Below, one piece after another: positions 33,820 to 44,544 of a stretch of DNA of 64,000 bases. This stretch comes from Knoxdaviesia capensis (taxonomy: Eukaryota > Ascomycota > Sordariomycetes > Microascales > Gondwanamycetaceae). The number at the start of each line of letters is the position of its first letter. Within the stretch, counting starts at the first letter, position 1. The stretch lies in NCBI GenBank assembly GCA_001510575.1, contig LNGK01000011.1, forward strand, positions 772,577 through 836,576, written 5' to 3'. Under the pieces are notes generated by a model. It had not been told where the DNA came from. It was given only the letters and a program-made list of their open reading frames with translations, and searched no databases. The position numbers and the translations under genes were made by a program.

Positions 33820-35294
33820 GGGTGTGAGTGAATATGATGATGTTCGGATTGCAAATTCAGCATGGTTGAAGCGTTTGTTGTCTGTCAAACGATGCCCTCT
33901 GATAATGATACTTCCATTACAGATATCGTCCAGCAGACCCTCAACATGAACTGGACACACACGTCAAATTAAGGGATCTTGGGGCTGAAGAGTCTACTAT
34001 ATCCGTTTCTTATAGGTAGTCTAAGAACCTACCCTAGCTCGGATATACTGAAAGTGTACCAGAGGTCCAAGCTTCTTCTCCGACTCTCCACTGGGGATGA
34101 AGGAACATTTGTGGATGGATTGCGGATGCAACCGATCCGATGGGTGACGACTGCCAACAGAACGGGACATAGATACCAGTATATGCGTGGGTGAAGTGCA
34201 ACATTCTTGATAAAGCTGCCTCTTGGCTGCCTTTTTCCTGAAATTCCTCCGCCCTGACGGAGCCGCTTTTAGTAACGGAATGTATGTAAGTCGCCCACGT
34301 ACAGGAAGAAGCAGCCAACTGGGAAGATAAGGAGAGAGAGAGCTCAGATGCTGCCGTTCATTTAGCTATCAGCGGTGGGGTCTGGAGGCTCGCGATCATG
34401 CTGTCAAACGGACAGAATCCGCCACTCATTTGCTGAGCCAGCCACCAAACAGTGCCCCCGCAAGGATCTGGATGCAACGCTGACTCTCCTCTGCCCGACA
34501 GCGGCGATAAGCACTGCAATTTAGGGTCATCCACTCCACCACCGGCACCGAACCGCCTGCCGGGGAGTTTTCTGGTGGGTAAAGCTACGGGGTATAGCGC
34601 ACTGGGGTATTGGGTGACACTTTCGGCATTACCGCTGCCCCGACTTACTTTGTGCACAAGTATGTGCATCTCGGAATATCTTGAGTAAGCTCTACCAACA
34701 TCCCACCGAAGGCATTCAAGATGGCTTCATCTCGCGAGGAAATCCAAGCGTACGCGTCGTTGACTTGTGGTGGTCGGTTTTCGACGTCGGGATTTCGTCA
34801 GGCACGACCGAGACCTTCTGCCACCTTCCCAATCGGGATAGGGGAGGGGAGCTGGTTTCAACATCCACTATTTCCAAGGTCCACAGGTGAAAACGCCCTT
34901 TGGGTTTTTATTTCTGGGCTGTCGGCATTTGTTCTGTGCACTGGAAAGCCTCCTGCATGGATCTGCATTTCAAACCAGTCCACCACTATACGAAGTCCGT
35001 AATATCGGGCAAACTGCTGGTTCTAGGCCTGGAAACACGGTTGTTGCCCGGGGCCTTTTAGCGGTTGGGTTAACTGTCGTCTATACAGTAGAAAGCTTGG
35101 GCTTCCCCTCCTCTGAATCTCGCGATCGTGCAACCTCCATCTCTTTATCATTGTCCAAGGCGTTGACGGCGATTCGATACCAATTCAGCCTTTATTATTC
35201 TGCCCCCCCGACCGATCTGGGACAACTCCAGAGCTCTTTCTCCACGAATATCGTCACTACATCCTTTCGGCCCCGAACTAGCGACCGCGCGACA
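33820..35294. other. 5' flank of CPS1
   Basis: About 1.5 kb without a supported gene. The CPS1 frame stays open upstream of its ATG from 34887, but that part has no conserved features and is taken as leader. The last 150 bases are CT/AC-rich, like a fungal 5' UTR. Confidence 0.5.
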
Positions 35295-37046
35295 ATGGCG
35301 TCGAAAATTGCCGATCTGGGCCGGCCGAGCCCGTTCCACCAGGAACGCCGGAAGATGACGCTTGCGAAAAAGGCCGGCCTTGCCGCCTCGGCCTTCGCGC
35401 TGGCCATGGTGTGGGTGCACGGCGGCGCCCTGCCGTCGATCTGGGACGACGGCTTCTCCGGAGAAGTCTCGTCGGCGCCGATGTGCCCGCAGGTCGACCC
35501 GATCCACCCGGCGCTGACGACCGACTCGCTGGACGAAATGGACAAGTTCATTGCGTCGGAGACCTTCCGCAACGCCTCGATATCGCGCCTGGCGAGCACC
35601 ATCCAGATCCCGTCGCAGTCGTACGACGACCTCGGCGAAATCGGCGAAGATAAGCGCTGGGATACCATGTACGACATCGAGGAGCTGTTCAAGAAAACCT
35701 TCCCGCTGGTCTACGCCACCCTCAAGGCCGAGACCGTCAACACCCACGGTCTGCTGTACACGTGGGAGGGCTCGGATCCCAGCCTCAAGCCCACGGTGCT
35801 GATGGCCCACCAGGACGTGGTGCCCGTTGATATGTCGACTGTCAGCCAGTGGACCTACCCTCCGTTCAGCGGCACCTTTGACGGCCAGAGCATCTGGGGC
35901 CGTGGTGCTGCCGACTGCAAGAACACTCTGGTGGCGATCATGGAGGCGGTGGAGATGCTGATTGGTGCTGGCTTCTCCCCCAAGCGCACCGTTGTGATGT
36001 CGTTCGGCTTCGACGAGGAGATCTCTGGTCGCCAGGGTGCTGGTCACCTTGCGGTGGAGATTGTGAAGAGATACGGCAAGGACGGCGTTGCGCTGATTGT
36101 CGACGAGGGCGGCGGCTACACGGCCGAGTGGGGTGTGATGTTCGGCACCCCCGGCGTCGGCGAGAAGGGATACACCGATGTGGAGATTGTCATCCGCATG
36201 CCCGGCGGCCACTCGTCGGTCCCGCCGCCGCACACCGGCATCGGCGTCATGTCGGAGCTGATCACCGTGCTGGAGGCCAACCCGTACGAGCCGCGCCTGT
36301 ACGACGAGAACCCGTTCCTGGGCATGCTGCAGTGCGGAGCCGCCCACGCGCCCGACTTCCCGCCCAAGATCAAGAAGCTGCTGATTGCCCGCGAGGCCGA
36401 CAAGAAGAAGGGCAAGAAGTCGCACTCCTGCAAGCACCGCGGCGACCCGCTGGCCAAGGCCATTGCCGACTCCGACATCATGGCCAAGTTCCTGGTCACC
36501 ACGTCGCAGGCTGTGGACATCATCGGCGGCGGCGTCAAGATCAACGCCATCCCCGAGCGCACGCGCGCCGTGGTCAACTACCGCATCAACATTGGCGAGC
36601 ACGCCGCCGACGTGCACACCAAGGTGACGGCCATTGCCGCGTCGATCGCCGCCAAGTACAACCTGACCCTGAACGCCTTCAACGGCATCTCCGAGACGCC
36701 GTCGTCGATCACCCTGGCGGCCACCCCCGACACGCTGGAGCCGGCCCCGGTCTCCCCGACCAACGTCGACGCCACCACGCCGTTCGCCGTGCTCTCGGGA
36801 ACCGTGCGCGCGCTCTACGGCACCGACGTGGTCATGGCGCCTGCCATCATGACCGGCAACACGGATACACGCTACTACTGGGACGCCACCAAGCACATCT
36901 TCCGTTTCTCGCCCGGCTACGATACTACCGGCTTGGGCGGCGGCGTGCACACGGTGGACGAGCACATCAGCGCCAAGGGGCACATTACGTCGGTGCAGTG
37001 GTATACTCTGTTTATCCGCAACATTGACGAGGCTGTGCTGGCGTAA
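35295..37046 (+). CDS. CPS1: Vacuolar carboxypeptidase S (Gly-X carboxypeptidase), peptidase M20
   Basis: Zinc carboxypeptidase that releases C-terminal residues from short peptides in the vacuole. Single exon of 583 aa, close to yeast Cps1 (576 aa). The ATG at 35295 (GCGACAATGG) is chosen because the preceding frame is not protein-like. A short basic N-terminus and one hydrophobic segment (about 27-44) predict a type II signal-anchor. The M20 metal site is visible: MAHQDVVPV (H172), IWGRGAADCKN (bridging Asp), FDEEISG (general base and ligand Glu pair), IVDEGGG (Asp ligand) and GGGVHTVDEHI (final His). The lid/dimerisation domain starts around IVIRMPGGHSSVPPPHTGIG. A Lys-rich loop (ADKKKGKKSH) lies inside it. 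Nearest neighbour GLN4 starts 700 bp downstream in the same direction. Confidence 0.94.
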   Translation: MASKIADLGRPSPFHQERRKMTLAKKAGLAASAFALAMVWVHGGALPSIWDDGFSGEVSSAPMCPQVDPIHPALTTDSLDEMDKFIASETFRNASISRLASTIQIPSQSYDDLGEIGEDKRWDTMYDIEELFKKTFPLVYATLKAETVNTHGLLYTWEGSDPSLKPTVLMAHQDVVPVDMSTVSQWTYPPFSGTFDGQSIWGRGAADCKNTLVAIMEAVEMLIGAGFSPKRTVVMSFGFDEEISGRQGAGHLAVEIVKRYGKDGVALIVDEGGGYTAEWGVMFGTPGVGEKGYTDVEIVIRMPGGHSSVPPPHTGIGVMSELITVLEANPYEPRLYDENPFLGMLQCGAAHAPDFPPKIKKLLIAREADKKKGKKSHSCKHRGDPLAKAIADSDIMAKFLVTTSQAVDIIGGGVKINAIPERTRAVVNYRINIGEHAADVHTKVTAIAASIAAKYNLTLNAFNGISETPSSITLAATPDTLEPAPVSPTNVDATTPFAVLSGTVRALYGTDVVMAPAIMTGNTDTRYYWDATKHIFRFSPGYDTTGLGGGVHTVDEHISAKGHITSVQWYTLFIRNIDEAVLA

Positions 37047-37747
37047 GAGCCGGGTGTTACGAGCTACCGCCAACCGCCAATCTGAAGGAGGAGGCGGGCC
37101 AGTGTAAGGCCCTGCGTAGGGTTAGACCCCAACATGAACCGGCCATCCCTGCGATATGTGGATCGCATACTGGCGATCCGCCCAATTTGTTCGGCGTCCA
37201 GATTGATATTTGCTTGGAACAAACCATGCAACAGCACTCTGCCTTTTATTTCTCCATGTAGTCTAGCAAGCAGTTAAATCCAGTCCAATACAATACCATT
37301 TCCCGTTTTGGCCATGTCTGTCAGTCCGATATCGTCGGTCGCTTAGTTCTGCCGCGTTCCTGATATCGGAGGTCCGGATGAGTCAGCTGTTATCAGCAGC
37401 AAAGGACGATCCTGAGCATCCCTGAAACACCTGGCACTCCTTATCTTATCTTTTGTGTTTGGCGGGGTTTGACTCACCTTTCTGCTTTTTTTGGTGGTGT
37501 GTGTAACTAAGAGCCCAAACCCAATTCAACTCCAACCTTTGACCTTTTTCCCCCCTCAGCCCCCGTCTCTAAAAAGCAAGCAAACAAACAATCGCTTATA
37601 ACCTGGGCTGTTCGGACATTTTCGAGACATTCCGACTCTTTTCTCTCTTCAAGTTCCCTTTCATCAATCACTCCGCGCTTAGCAATCACCCAACCGAACT
37701 TCACATCCACCAAAAAAAAAAAGAAAACACCCTGAACTCTTTGAACC
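37047..37747. other. CPS1-GLN4 spacer and GLN4 promoter
   Basis: 700 bp. A TAGGGTTAG box lies near 37113. The last 250 bases are CT-rich and end in a short A-run before the GLN4 ATG. No other gene is supported. Confidence 0.5.
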
Positions 37748-39954
37748 ATGGCGGACACTCTGGCCGAGTCGACGGCGAAGCTGCAGCTCGATGAGGAGAC
37801 GGGCGAGATGGTGTCGAAGGGTGAGCTGAAGAAGCGCATGCAGAAGCGCGCCAAGGCGGCGCTGCGGGCCCAGGCGAAGGCCACGGCGGCGGCCGAGGAC
37901 GGCGGCGCCGACAAGAAGAAGGAGGCCGCGGCGCCGGCGCCGAAGCCCAAGCCCGAGGAGACCCAGCTCGACCCGGACGCCATGTTCAAGCAGGGCTTCC
38001 TGGCGTCGGTGTTCCAGGAGCGGCCGATGAAGCCGGTCATCACGCGGTTCCCCCCCGAGCCCAACGGATATCTGCATCTTGGCCACGCGAAGGCTATTGC
38101 TGTCAACTTTGGCTTTGCAAAGTATCATGGTGGAAAGACTGTGAGTTTATCCTACGTGAGCTTTTTTGAAAGTGGTGGATATGGTGTGGTGACCGTGCTG
38201 ACTCGATATGGACTGCGTCTGTAGTATCTCAGGTATATACTCGACTATCAGTCCGCTGAACGCCCCCGACTTGTCCTCCCGTACTAACTGCTTAGATTCG
38301 ATGATACCAACCCCGAGGCTGAGGAGGAGAAGTACTTCACCTCAATTGAGGAGCTTGTCAGATGGCTAGGTACGCCCGCGTCGTACACTCTTTGTTCTGT
38401 GACCATAGCCTTTTCCTAACGCTGTTCAATTTCCACCTTCAGGTTTTACCCCTCACGCCGTCACCTACTCCAGCGACAACTTCGACAAGCTGTACGAACT
38501 CGCCGAGAAGCTGATCAACATCGGCAAGGCCTATGTCTGCCACTGCAGCGACGTCGAGATAAAACTCCAGCGCGGTGGAGAGAAGGGCACGGCCGGCCCG
38601 CGCTACCGTTGCGCCCACGCCGAGCAGTCGGTCGAGGTCAACCTGCAAAAGTTCCGCGACATGCGCGACGGCAAATACGAGCCGCAGGCGGCATTCCTGC
38701 GCATGAAGCAGGACATTGAGAACGGCAACCCGCAGATGTGGGATCTGGCCGCCTACCGTGTGCTCAAGAAGCCGCACTACCGTACCGGCGACAAGTGGGT
38801 CATCTACCCGACCTACGACTTCACCCACTGCCTGTGCGATAGCTTCGAGGGCATCACCCACAGCCTGTGCACCACCGAGTTTATCCAGGCCCGCGAGAGC
38901 TACGAGTGGCTGAACCGCGAGCTCGAGGTGTACGAGCCCATGCAGCGCGAGTATGGACGTCTGGGCGTCACCGGCACCGTCATGAGCAAGCGCAAGCTGA
39001 AGAAGCTGGTGGACGACGGCTACGTCCGTGGCTGGGACGACCCGCGCCTGTACACGCTGATTGCCCTGCGCCGCCGCGGTGTCCCTCCGGCGGCCATCCT
39101 CTCGTTCATCAACGAGCTGGGTGTCACCACGTCGCGCTCGGTCATCCAGATTGTGCGGTTTGAGCAGTCGATCCGCACGTACCTCGACACGCGGGTGCCC
39201 CGGCTGATGCTGGTGCTGGAGCCGCTGCGGGTGGTGATTGACGACCTGGACACGCTGAGCGAGAAGGAGCTGGACATTGACGTTCCGTTCTCGCCCAAGT
39301 CGCCGCAGTTCGGCACGCACGCGCTGCGGATAACCAAGACGGTGTACATTGAGCGGGCGGACTTCCGCGAGGAGGACAGCAAGGGCTACTTCCGGCTGGC
39401 GCCCGGCAAGACGGTGGGCTTCCTGCAGATGCCGTACCCGCTGAAGGCGGTGTCGTACACGAAGACGGCGGACGGCAGCGCGGTGGCGGAGGTGCACGCG
39501 GTGTTTGACCGCGAGCCGGCGAAGAAGGTCAAGACGTACATCCACTGGGTGCCGGAGGGGTCGCGGGCGGTCGAGGTGCGGGTGCACGAGCAGCTGTTCA
39601 AGTCGGACGACCCGGCGACGGTCGAGGAAGGGTTCCTGACGGACCTGAACGCCGAGAGCGAGGCCGTGTACAAGGACGCGCTGATTGAGCCGGGCTTCGA
39701 GGAGGTCAAGCGGCGCGCGCCGTGGCCGGAGGAGGCCGGCGAGAAGGAGAAGTGTGGGCCCGAGAGCGTGCGGTTCCAGGGCGTGCGCATTGCGTATTTT
39801 GTGAGTCATCTTCCCTGCCTTCCCTTGTCGTGAGATGATTGTGTTGCTAACGTGCTGTCTTGTGCTGGTCTAGGCTATGGACTCGGATTCGACGGACGAC
39901 AAGGTCGTGCTCAACCGGATCGTGTCGCTCAAGGAGGACTCTGGCAAGAACTGA
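37748..39954 (+). CDS. GLN4: Glutaminyl-tRNA synthetase
   Basis: Class I synthetase that charges tRNA-Gln in the cytosol. Five exons: 37748-38140, 38225-38232, 38296-38369, 38443-39800 and 39874-39954, giving 637 aa. The 8-nt second exon (TATCTCAG) is needed to keep frame and encodes the start of the conserved YLRFDDTNPEAEEEKY. Directly joining exons 1 and 3 gives an immediate stop. Residues 1-75 are a Lys/Ala/Glu-rich eukaryotic-type appended region, much shorter than in yeast. The HIGH motif is PPEPNGYLHLGHAKAI and the KMSKS-type motif is VMSKRKLKKLV. YPTYDFTHCLCDSFEGITHS and the two beta-barrel anticodon-binding domains (from about LRITKTVYIERADF) follow. The last exon encodes AMDSDSTDDKVVLNRIVSLK, the normal C-terminus. 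It converges on the GMC gene. Confidence 0.95.
38225..38232 (+). other. GLN4: 8-nt microexon of GLN4
   Basis: The exon lies between a CTGTAG acceptor and a GTATAT donor. With its neighbours it supplies TAT CTC AG|A, that is Tyr-Leu-Arg of the invariant LRFDDTNP strand. The flanking introns are 84 bp (38141-38224) and 63 bp (38233-38295, with a GTACTAAC branch region). Confidence 0.85.
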
Positions 39955-40377
39955 TCGACTTGTGGACGTATCGCTTTTTAACAGGTTTTGGCAGCTTGTC
40001 GCTTTTGACTTTTGGTATCTGATTTGTCTGGTGGAAGGAAATCAATGGAGATGAGATGGACTTTTTGCTTTTTGGTATTTTATCTTATAGACTGGCCCGC
40101 GGGACTGGCCGAAATCCAAGCCTGATCAATTGCCGATGCGGGACTGTGCGTGAATGTTGTCGGACAGCCGTTCCGGTGTCCCGGCTTCCGAGCTTTCGGG
40201 GGTTATCACCGGGACCAGCTAACGAAGGTACGTGCTTTGATATCGCCAGTCCCACTCAATTAACACGAACAAAAGAAATAACAAATTTGAAACTATTTTC
40301 ACCATCTAGATACAAAGCCCGTGCTCCGCTCTTCACACTTGAACCCCCCTTCCCGATTTCGGCTTGCACATTCTCAT
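39955..40377. other. Convergent 3' spacer GLN4 / GMC oxidoreductase
   Basis: About 420 bp holding both 3' UTRs. No gene or RNA is seen. Confidence 0.6.
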
Positions 40378-42612
40378 CTACGGCCGGAACCGCATGTGGC
40401 GCTTGCGCACGCGGAGCTTCTTGGCCACACACTTATGAGCGTGGCGTTCCTTGATGATGTCGGCGGCCTAGAGTGCAGTTAGCATTTCTGTTCGTAGTCG
40501 GGTATACATGGAATCTGTCTTACCTTCTCAGCAATGGCGTAGACGGTCGAGCAAGTGTGGGCACCCTGGAGAGAGTTGAAGGTCAGTAACTACACAGCAT
40601 ACGGGACCAAGAGATTCTTGACGAACCGGCACAATAGGCATGATTGACGAATCGGCAACACTGAGACCAGTCACTCCGTGAACCAGCAGATCGGCACCGA
40701 CGACGCCGCCGAGCTCCTTCGGCATCATCGCGCAAGTTCCCGAGTTGTGGGCAGTCGAGCAGCTGGTTCCCGAGACGAGGAAGTTATCCAGCTGCTCGTC
40801 GGTCTCGATCAGCGGGCCGGGGCGGGTCTCGACGGGGCCGAGGGTCTGGACGCTCTGGGTGGCGTGCAGGCGGCGGGTGAAGCGGATGCTGCGCTTGAGG
40901 ATCTCCTTGTCGGGCGGCATCCAGAAGGTGTGGTAGTCGACAATCGGCTCGCCGTAGATATCGGCCGGGTCGAGCATGACGGTGCCGCGGCTCAGCGTCT
41001 TGATCAGCACGAGCGAGTAGCTCCCGGCGCCGCTGATCGGCAGCTCGAGGAAGGCGTTATTGCGCTGGCCCATCATCTCGGCCATGACCGTGCGCTGGGC
41101 CTCGTAGCCGGCGATCGACTCGGCGGAGTACTCGGCCGGCAGGTACTGGGCGACGTCGAGCGCGAGGTAGTCGGCGACCAGGTCGGCGTAGCCGTCGGGG
41201 TCGATCACCGGCAGCGACACCTCGCCGCCGATGTTGCCGGTGGCGAGGCGCAGCGGGCCGGAGCGGTACTGCTGCAGCTGCGCCTGGGCCCAGGCGGCGA
41301 ACGCGCCGTTGGACATGGACGCCGGGCTGGGCTCGAGCGGCGTGCTGAAGGTGTAGCTCATGCCGGTGACGGCGTGATCCTGCAGGTTGGTGCCGACGCC
41401 GGGCAGGTCGACCACCAGCGGGATGCCCGCGGCCGCGAGCAGCGCGGCGGCGCCGATGCCGCTGCGCTGCAGGACCTGCGGCGAGTGCAGCGCGCCGGCG
41501 GCGATCACAATCTCGTTCTGCGCGGCCACGGTGGCCTTGGCGGCATCGGCGCCGCCGCCGCCGCGCTGGGTGAGCTCGACGGCCGTGGCGTGCAGGCTGT
41601 CGTCGAAGAGCACGCGGTCGACGCGCCAGCCGGTGAGCAGGTGCAGGCCGGGGCGCTCTTTGGCGGGGTCCCAGTAGCCGGTGACGGCGTACGAGCGCGT
41701 GCCGGTGGTGTTGTCGAGGGCGGTCGGCCACCAGATCACGCCGAAGGAGTTGCCGTTGAGCGAGTCGACGGGGGACTCGTTGCCGACCTCAATCATGCCG
41801 TCGCGGATGGGCACTGGGGGGGGGTGTTAGTGGGAAGATTTCTCTTCGTTTCGTCTTGGGGAAGGGGAGATGAGGTGTGAAGAGACACTCACGGATGTTC
41901 GGGTACTGGAACGACGAGTAGCTGAGGTGGATCGGCCCGTCCTCGCTGAACGAGTCCTGGTTCCACGTCATGTTGAACGCGGCAGTGGCCTCCTCCGACG
42001 GCTCGTCGAAGCGGCTGCTCTTCTTGAAGTACGGATACAGCCCGTCCCAGCCCCAGCCGGGGTTGCCGAGCGCCTCCCAGGCGTTGTAGTCGGCGGCCGA
42101 ACCGCGGTTGAGCAGCATGCCGTTCTGTGCCGGTCAAGTCAGCCCGTGTTCCCGGGACGCCGGGGTTTCTTTTTTCTTTTTCTTCTTTTCTTCTTTGTTT
42201 TTGCTCTTCATAACGAGGCGAATTAACTCACAATAGTCGAACCGCCGCCGACGCAGTTCGCCGCATAGATATCCTGGCGGAACCCGCCCAGCTCGCGCTG
42301 CGGCAGCGAGGTCATGTTGAACTGCACGTTCTTGGAGTACTGCGTGGCCGAGCTGGGCTGCAGCACCGACGGCGCGGTGTTGAAGAAGCCGTACTCGACG
42401 ACCAGCACCGACACCGCCGGGTCCTCGGTCAGCCGGCTCGCGAGGACGATGCCGGCCTGGCCGCCGCCGACGATCACGTAGTCGTAGCTCTCGTGGATGT
42501 CGTCCAGCGTGATTTCCGCGCGCTTGAGGATGTCGTCGCTGACGACCGCGAGGCCGTGCGCTGTGGCGAGGAGCGCGAGCGCTGCTGCGCACGCTTTGGA
42601 GAAGGTGGCCAT
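40378..42612 (-). CDS. Secreted GMC-family FAD oxidoreductase
   Basis: Five exons: 42612-42232, 42124-41893, 41813-40627, 40565-40524 and 40467-40378, giving 643 aa. A signal peptide (residues 1-22, ACAAALALLATAHGLA) is followed by the FAD dinucleotide-binding motif YDYVIVGGGQAGIVLASRL (about 44-62). NCVGGGSTI|NGMLLNRGSAADYN (GMC signature 1) spans intron 1, and AAGALHSPQVLQRSGIG (signature 2) follows. The catalytic-site region is STAHNSGTCAMMP, with DSSIMPIVP|GAHTCSTVYAIAEK near the C-terminus. It resembles aryl-alcohol/glucose-oxidase-type enzymes, but the substrate cannot be assigned. Intron 3 uses a weak GTTCGT donor. After AADIIK there is an extra basic tail (KKLRVRKRHMRFRP) not typical of the family. 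A TATATAG motif on this strand lies about 250 bp upstream (42861-42867), followed by a (CT)n tract. Confidence 0.9.
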
Positions 42613-42860
42613 GGATGCTTGCTGTATGCAGTGAGGCGACCCTGCTTCTCGTGGAGTAACCGCCCGGATGTCAGTCTTCGGGGACTCGACTGGAATGGAC
42701 CAGGTCTGCTGGTGTGGAACGAATGTGGTTCGGCGTCGGTGAAGGACACACGCTCTCTCTCTCTCTCTGTGTGACAACCGCTGGGAAAACACACAAGACG
42801 GGGAGAGAAAGGAAAGGAAACAGGTGTGTCTCCGGACTCTGGCTCCCCTTTCGCTCCGGC

Positions 42861-42867
42861 CTATATA
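42861..42867 (-). promoter_or_regulatory. TATA box of the GMC oxidoreductase gene
   Basis: TATATAG on the minus strand, about 250 bp upstream of the ATG. Position and orientation fit a core promoter with a CT-rich leader in between. Confidence 0.5.
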
Positions 42868-43130
42868 TCACTTCACCAAAGCCTTTCTTGGCCCTGCTAT
42901 ATTTACATGCTCTCAGCCGGATCCTCGGACCATTGTCCTGGGGGTTTCCTTTGCCGTATACTGATATAGTGTATAAGTGAGATTCTGCTTGTGGGGAGAC
43001 TGAGAATGAAGGAGAGTCTCCATCTACGGAAATATATTGCGCGGTCCACTTTGCGGTGTGTCGACGTCCGTGGCTTGAGCATCACACGGCTGGCGTTTTC
43101 CCTCAGTTCTTTCATGGCAACAGAGTTTTT

Positions 43131-43164
43131 TCAGAGTATCTGAGTTATTCAGAGTATCTGAGTT
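43131..43164. repeat. 16-bp direct repeat
   Basis: TCAGAGTATCTGAGTT occurs at 43131-43146 and again at 43149-43164, separated by two bases. It lies in the promoter region of the GMC gene, about 520 bp upstream of its ATG. Confidence 0.9.
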
Positions 43165-44544
43165 GGCGATGACCAGAAGAACATCTCTAGAGGGAGTGAA
43201 GCCGGTTTCGAATGCAGTTTCTTAACAGACCTGGCTCATGCTGTCTGCCACTTACTCCAGAAAGAACACCATATAGCACGGGACATACACACGGAATCAT
43301 GATCAGAGGTCTTCTCAGTTCCCGGTCAGGCTCATACGATTTCCCCGTCCGGCTGTTTACATCCGGCTAGTTCTAGAGCCTATGGACCGGGACCACACGT
43401 CGGATCGGAGACCATTTGTCGAGAAGTGCCTTCTCCGGGCTTATCAGATCAGATCATCAGATCGCCAAACTCCCTTCCTGTCAGTCAGTTTCTCACTACT
43501 AAGCACGTCTATGCAAGCCCATCCCGTCTCAACCTTCCTTCTCTTCCACACAAGCCAGGTCATCGTCAGGCCATCAACACGGCCTCGCTTTCGCGTCGAC
43601 CCGGCGTCGTGTTTAGGTTAATTCTCATCCGACACTCAGCCTGATTCGAAAAAAATTAATTCATCCTCTATTTTTCAGGAAGAATCCTGCTCACTCTATG
43701 TGTCTATTTCTTGCCGACCCAGGACTGAAATACATGCTTAAACTCAAAGACGGTTCCTGGAATATTAGCCGGAGAGCACTCATCCTTTCCGGTATTAAGA
43801 CTCGGCTTATTCACGCACTCTCCTTTGGTTGGAGAGATATCATAAAGACGTCTTTGGGGTGTATATTTATAGTTTTAGTATTTGGGCCGGTTATTAACTG
43901 TGATCACAAAGAGAGCTGCGGTAGTGAATGAGAGGTTGAGTTAGGGTTAATGTTGATGCAACACGGCCATTAGGGTTATATGTGACAAAAATGAAGAAAA
44001 CCACCACTTGCGTCCCCATGATCCAGATTCTAGCACAAGATTCTCTTTACATTATACAGTTCTCTAGTGCAGTTACGTTATAAATACCCTCCACGTGAAA
44101 AGCCTAGCCCTACTTTTGTTCACAGGTGCGACGCTGTGCTGGTGTGTGATCATGCCCGCGTGAACATGGCAACCATCACGAACTGAGACACTAACCGTAG
44201 TCACTGTGGTGCTCTGGGAGAAAAATGAGTATAAAACCTCGAGGAGGACACAGCAAAAAAGAGAAAAAACAACTTGAAAAGGGAATCGTAGAAAGAAGAA
44301 GAAACGCGGTTTTAGTCTCTTCAAACTGTTCTCCTTTTCTTTTGAAAAATAAAAAGGGGCAACAGCTTCAGTACTCGAAGCGAGGCTACATGTCGAACAA
44401 TGTCCTCCGCTCCAAATCTCCCCACTCCCGAAGACTCGGCTGCGGGCCGCCGGCTCCACCAGGGTAGCGTGTACGGCACACCGCGGGGCCCCAAAAAAAA
44501 AAAAAGAACAAGCACAAGGCACCAGCAGAACCCCAAGCTAACTC

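Larger units (their letters stand above)
42613..44544. other. Divergent promoter region, GMC oxidoreductase / PQ-loop protein
   Basis: 1.9 kb with no supported gene. It contains a minus-strand TATA motif (42861-42867), a (CT)8 tract (42753-42768), a 16-bp direct repeat (43131-43146 and 43149-43164), two telobox-like motifs (43941-43950, 43970-43978) and an A-rich stretch before the PQ-loop gene. Confidence 0.5.

Noticed and set aside
35148..37073. 641-codon open frame antisense to CPS1
   Set aside because: It mirrors the GC-rich third positions of the CPS1 gene; the product is a His/Arg/Val/Leu-rich shadow with no family features.
38439..39809. 456-codon open frame antisense to GLN4
   Set aside because: Same codon-bias shadow; sense strand encodes a clear GlnRS.
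40678..41880. 400-codon open frame antisense to the GMC gene
   Set aside because: Shadow of a GC-rich exon; Gly/Ala/Arg/Val composition only.
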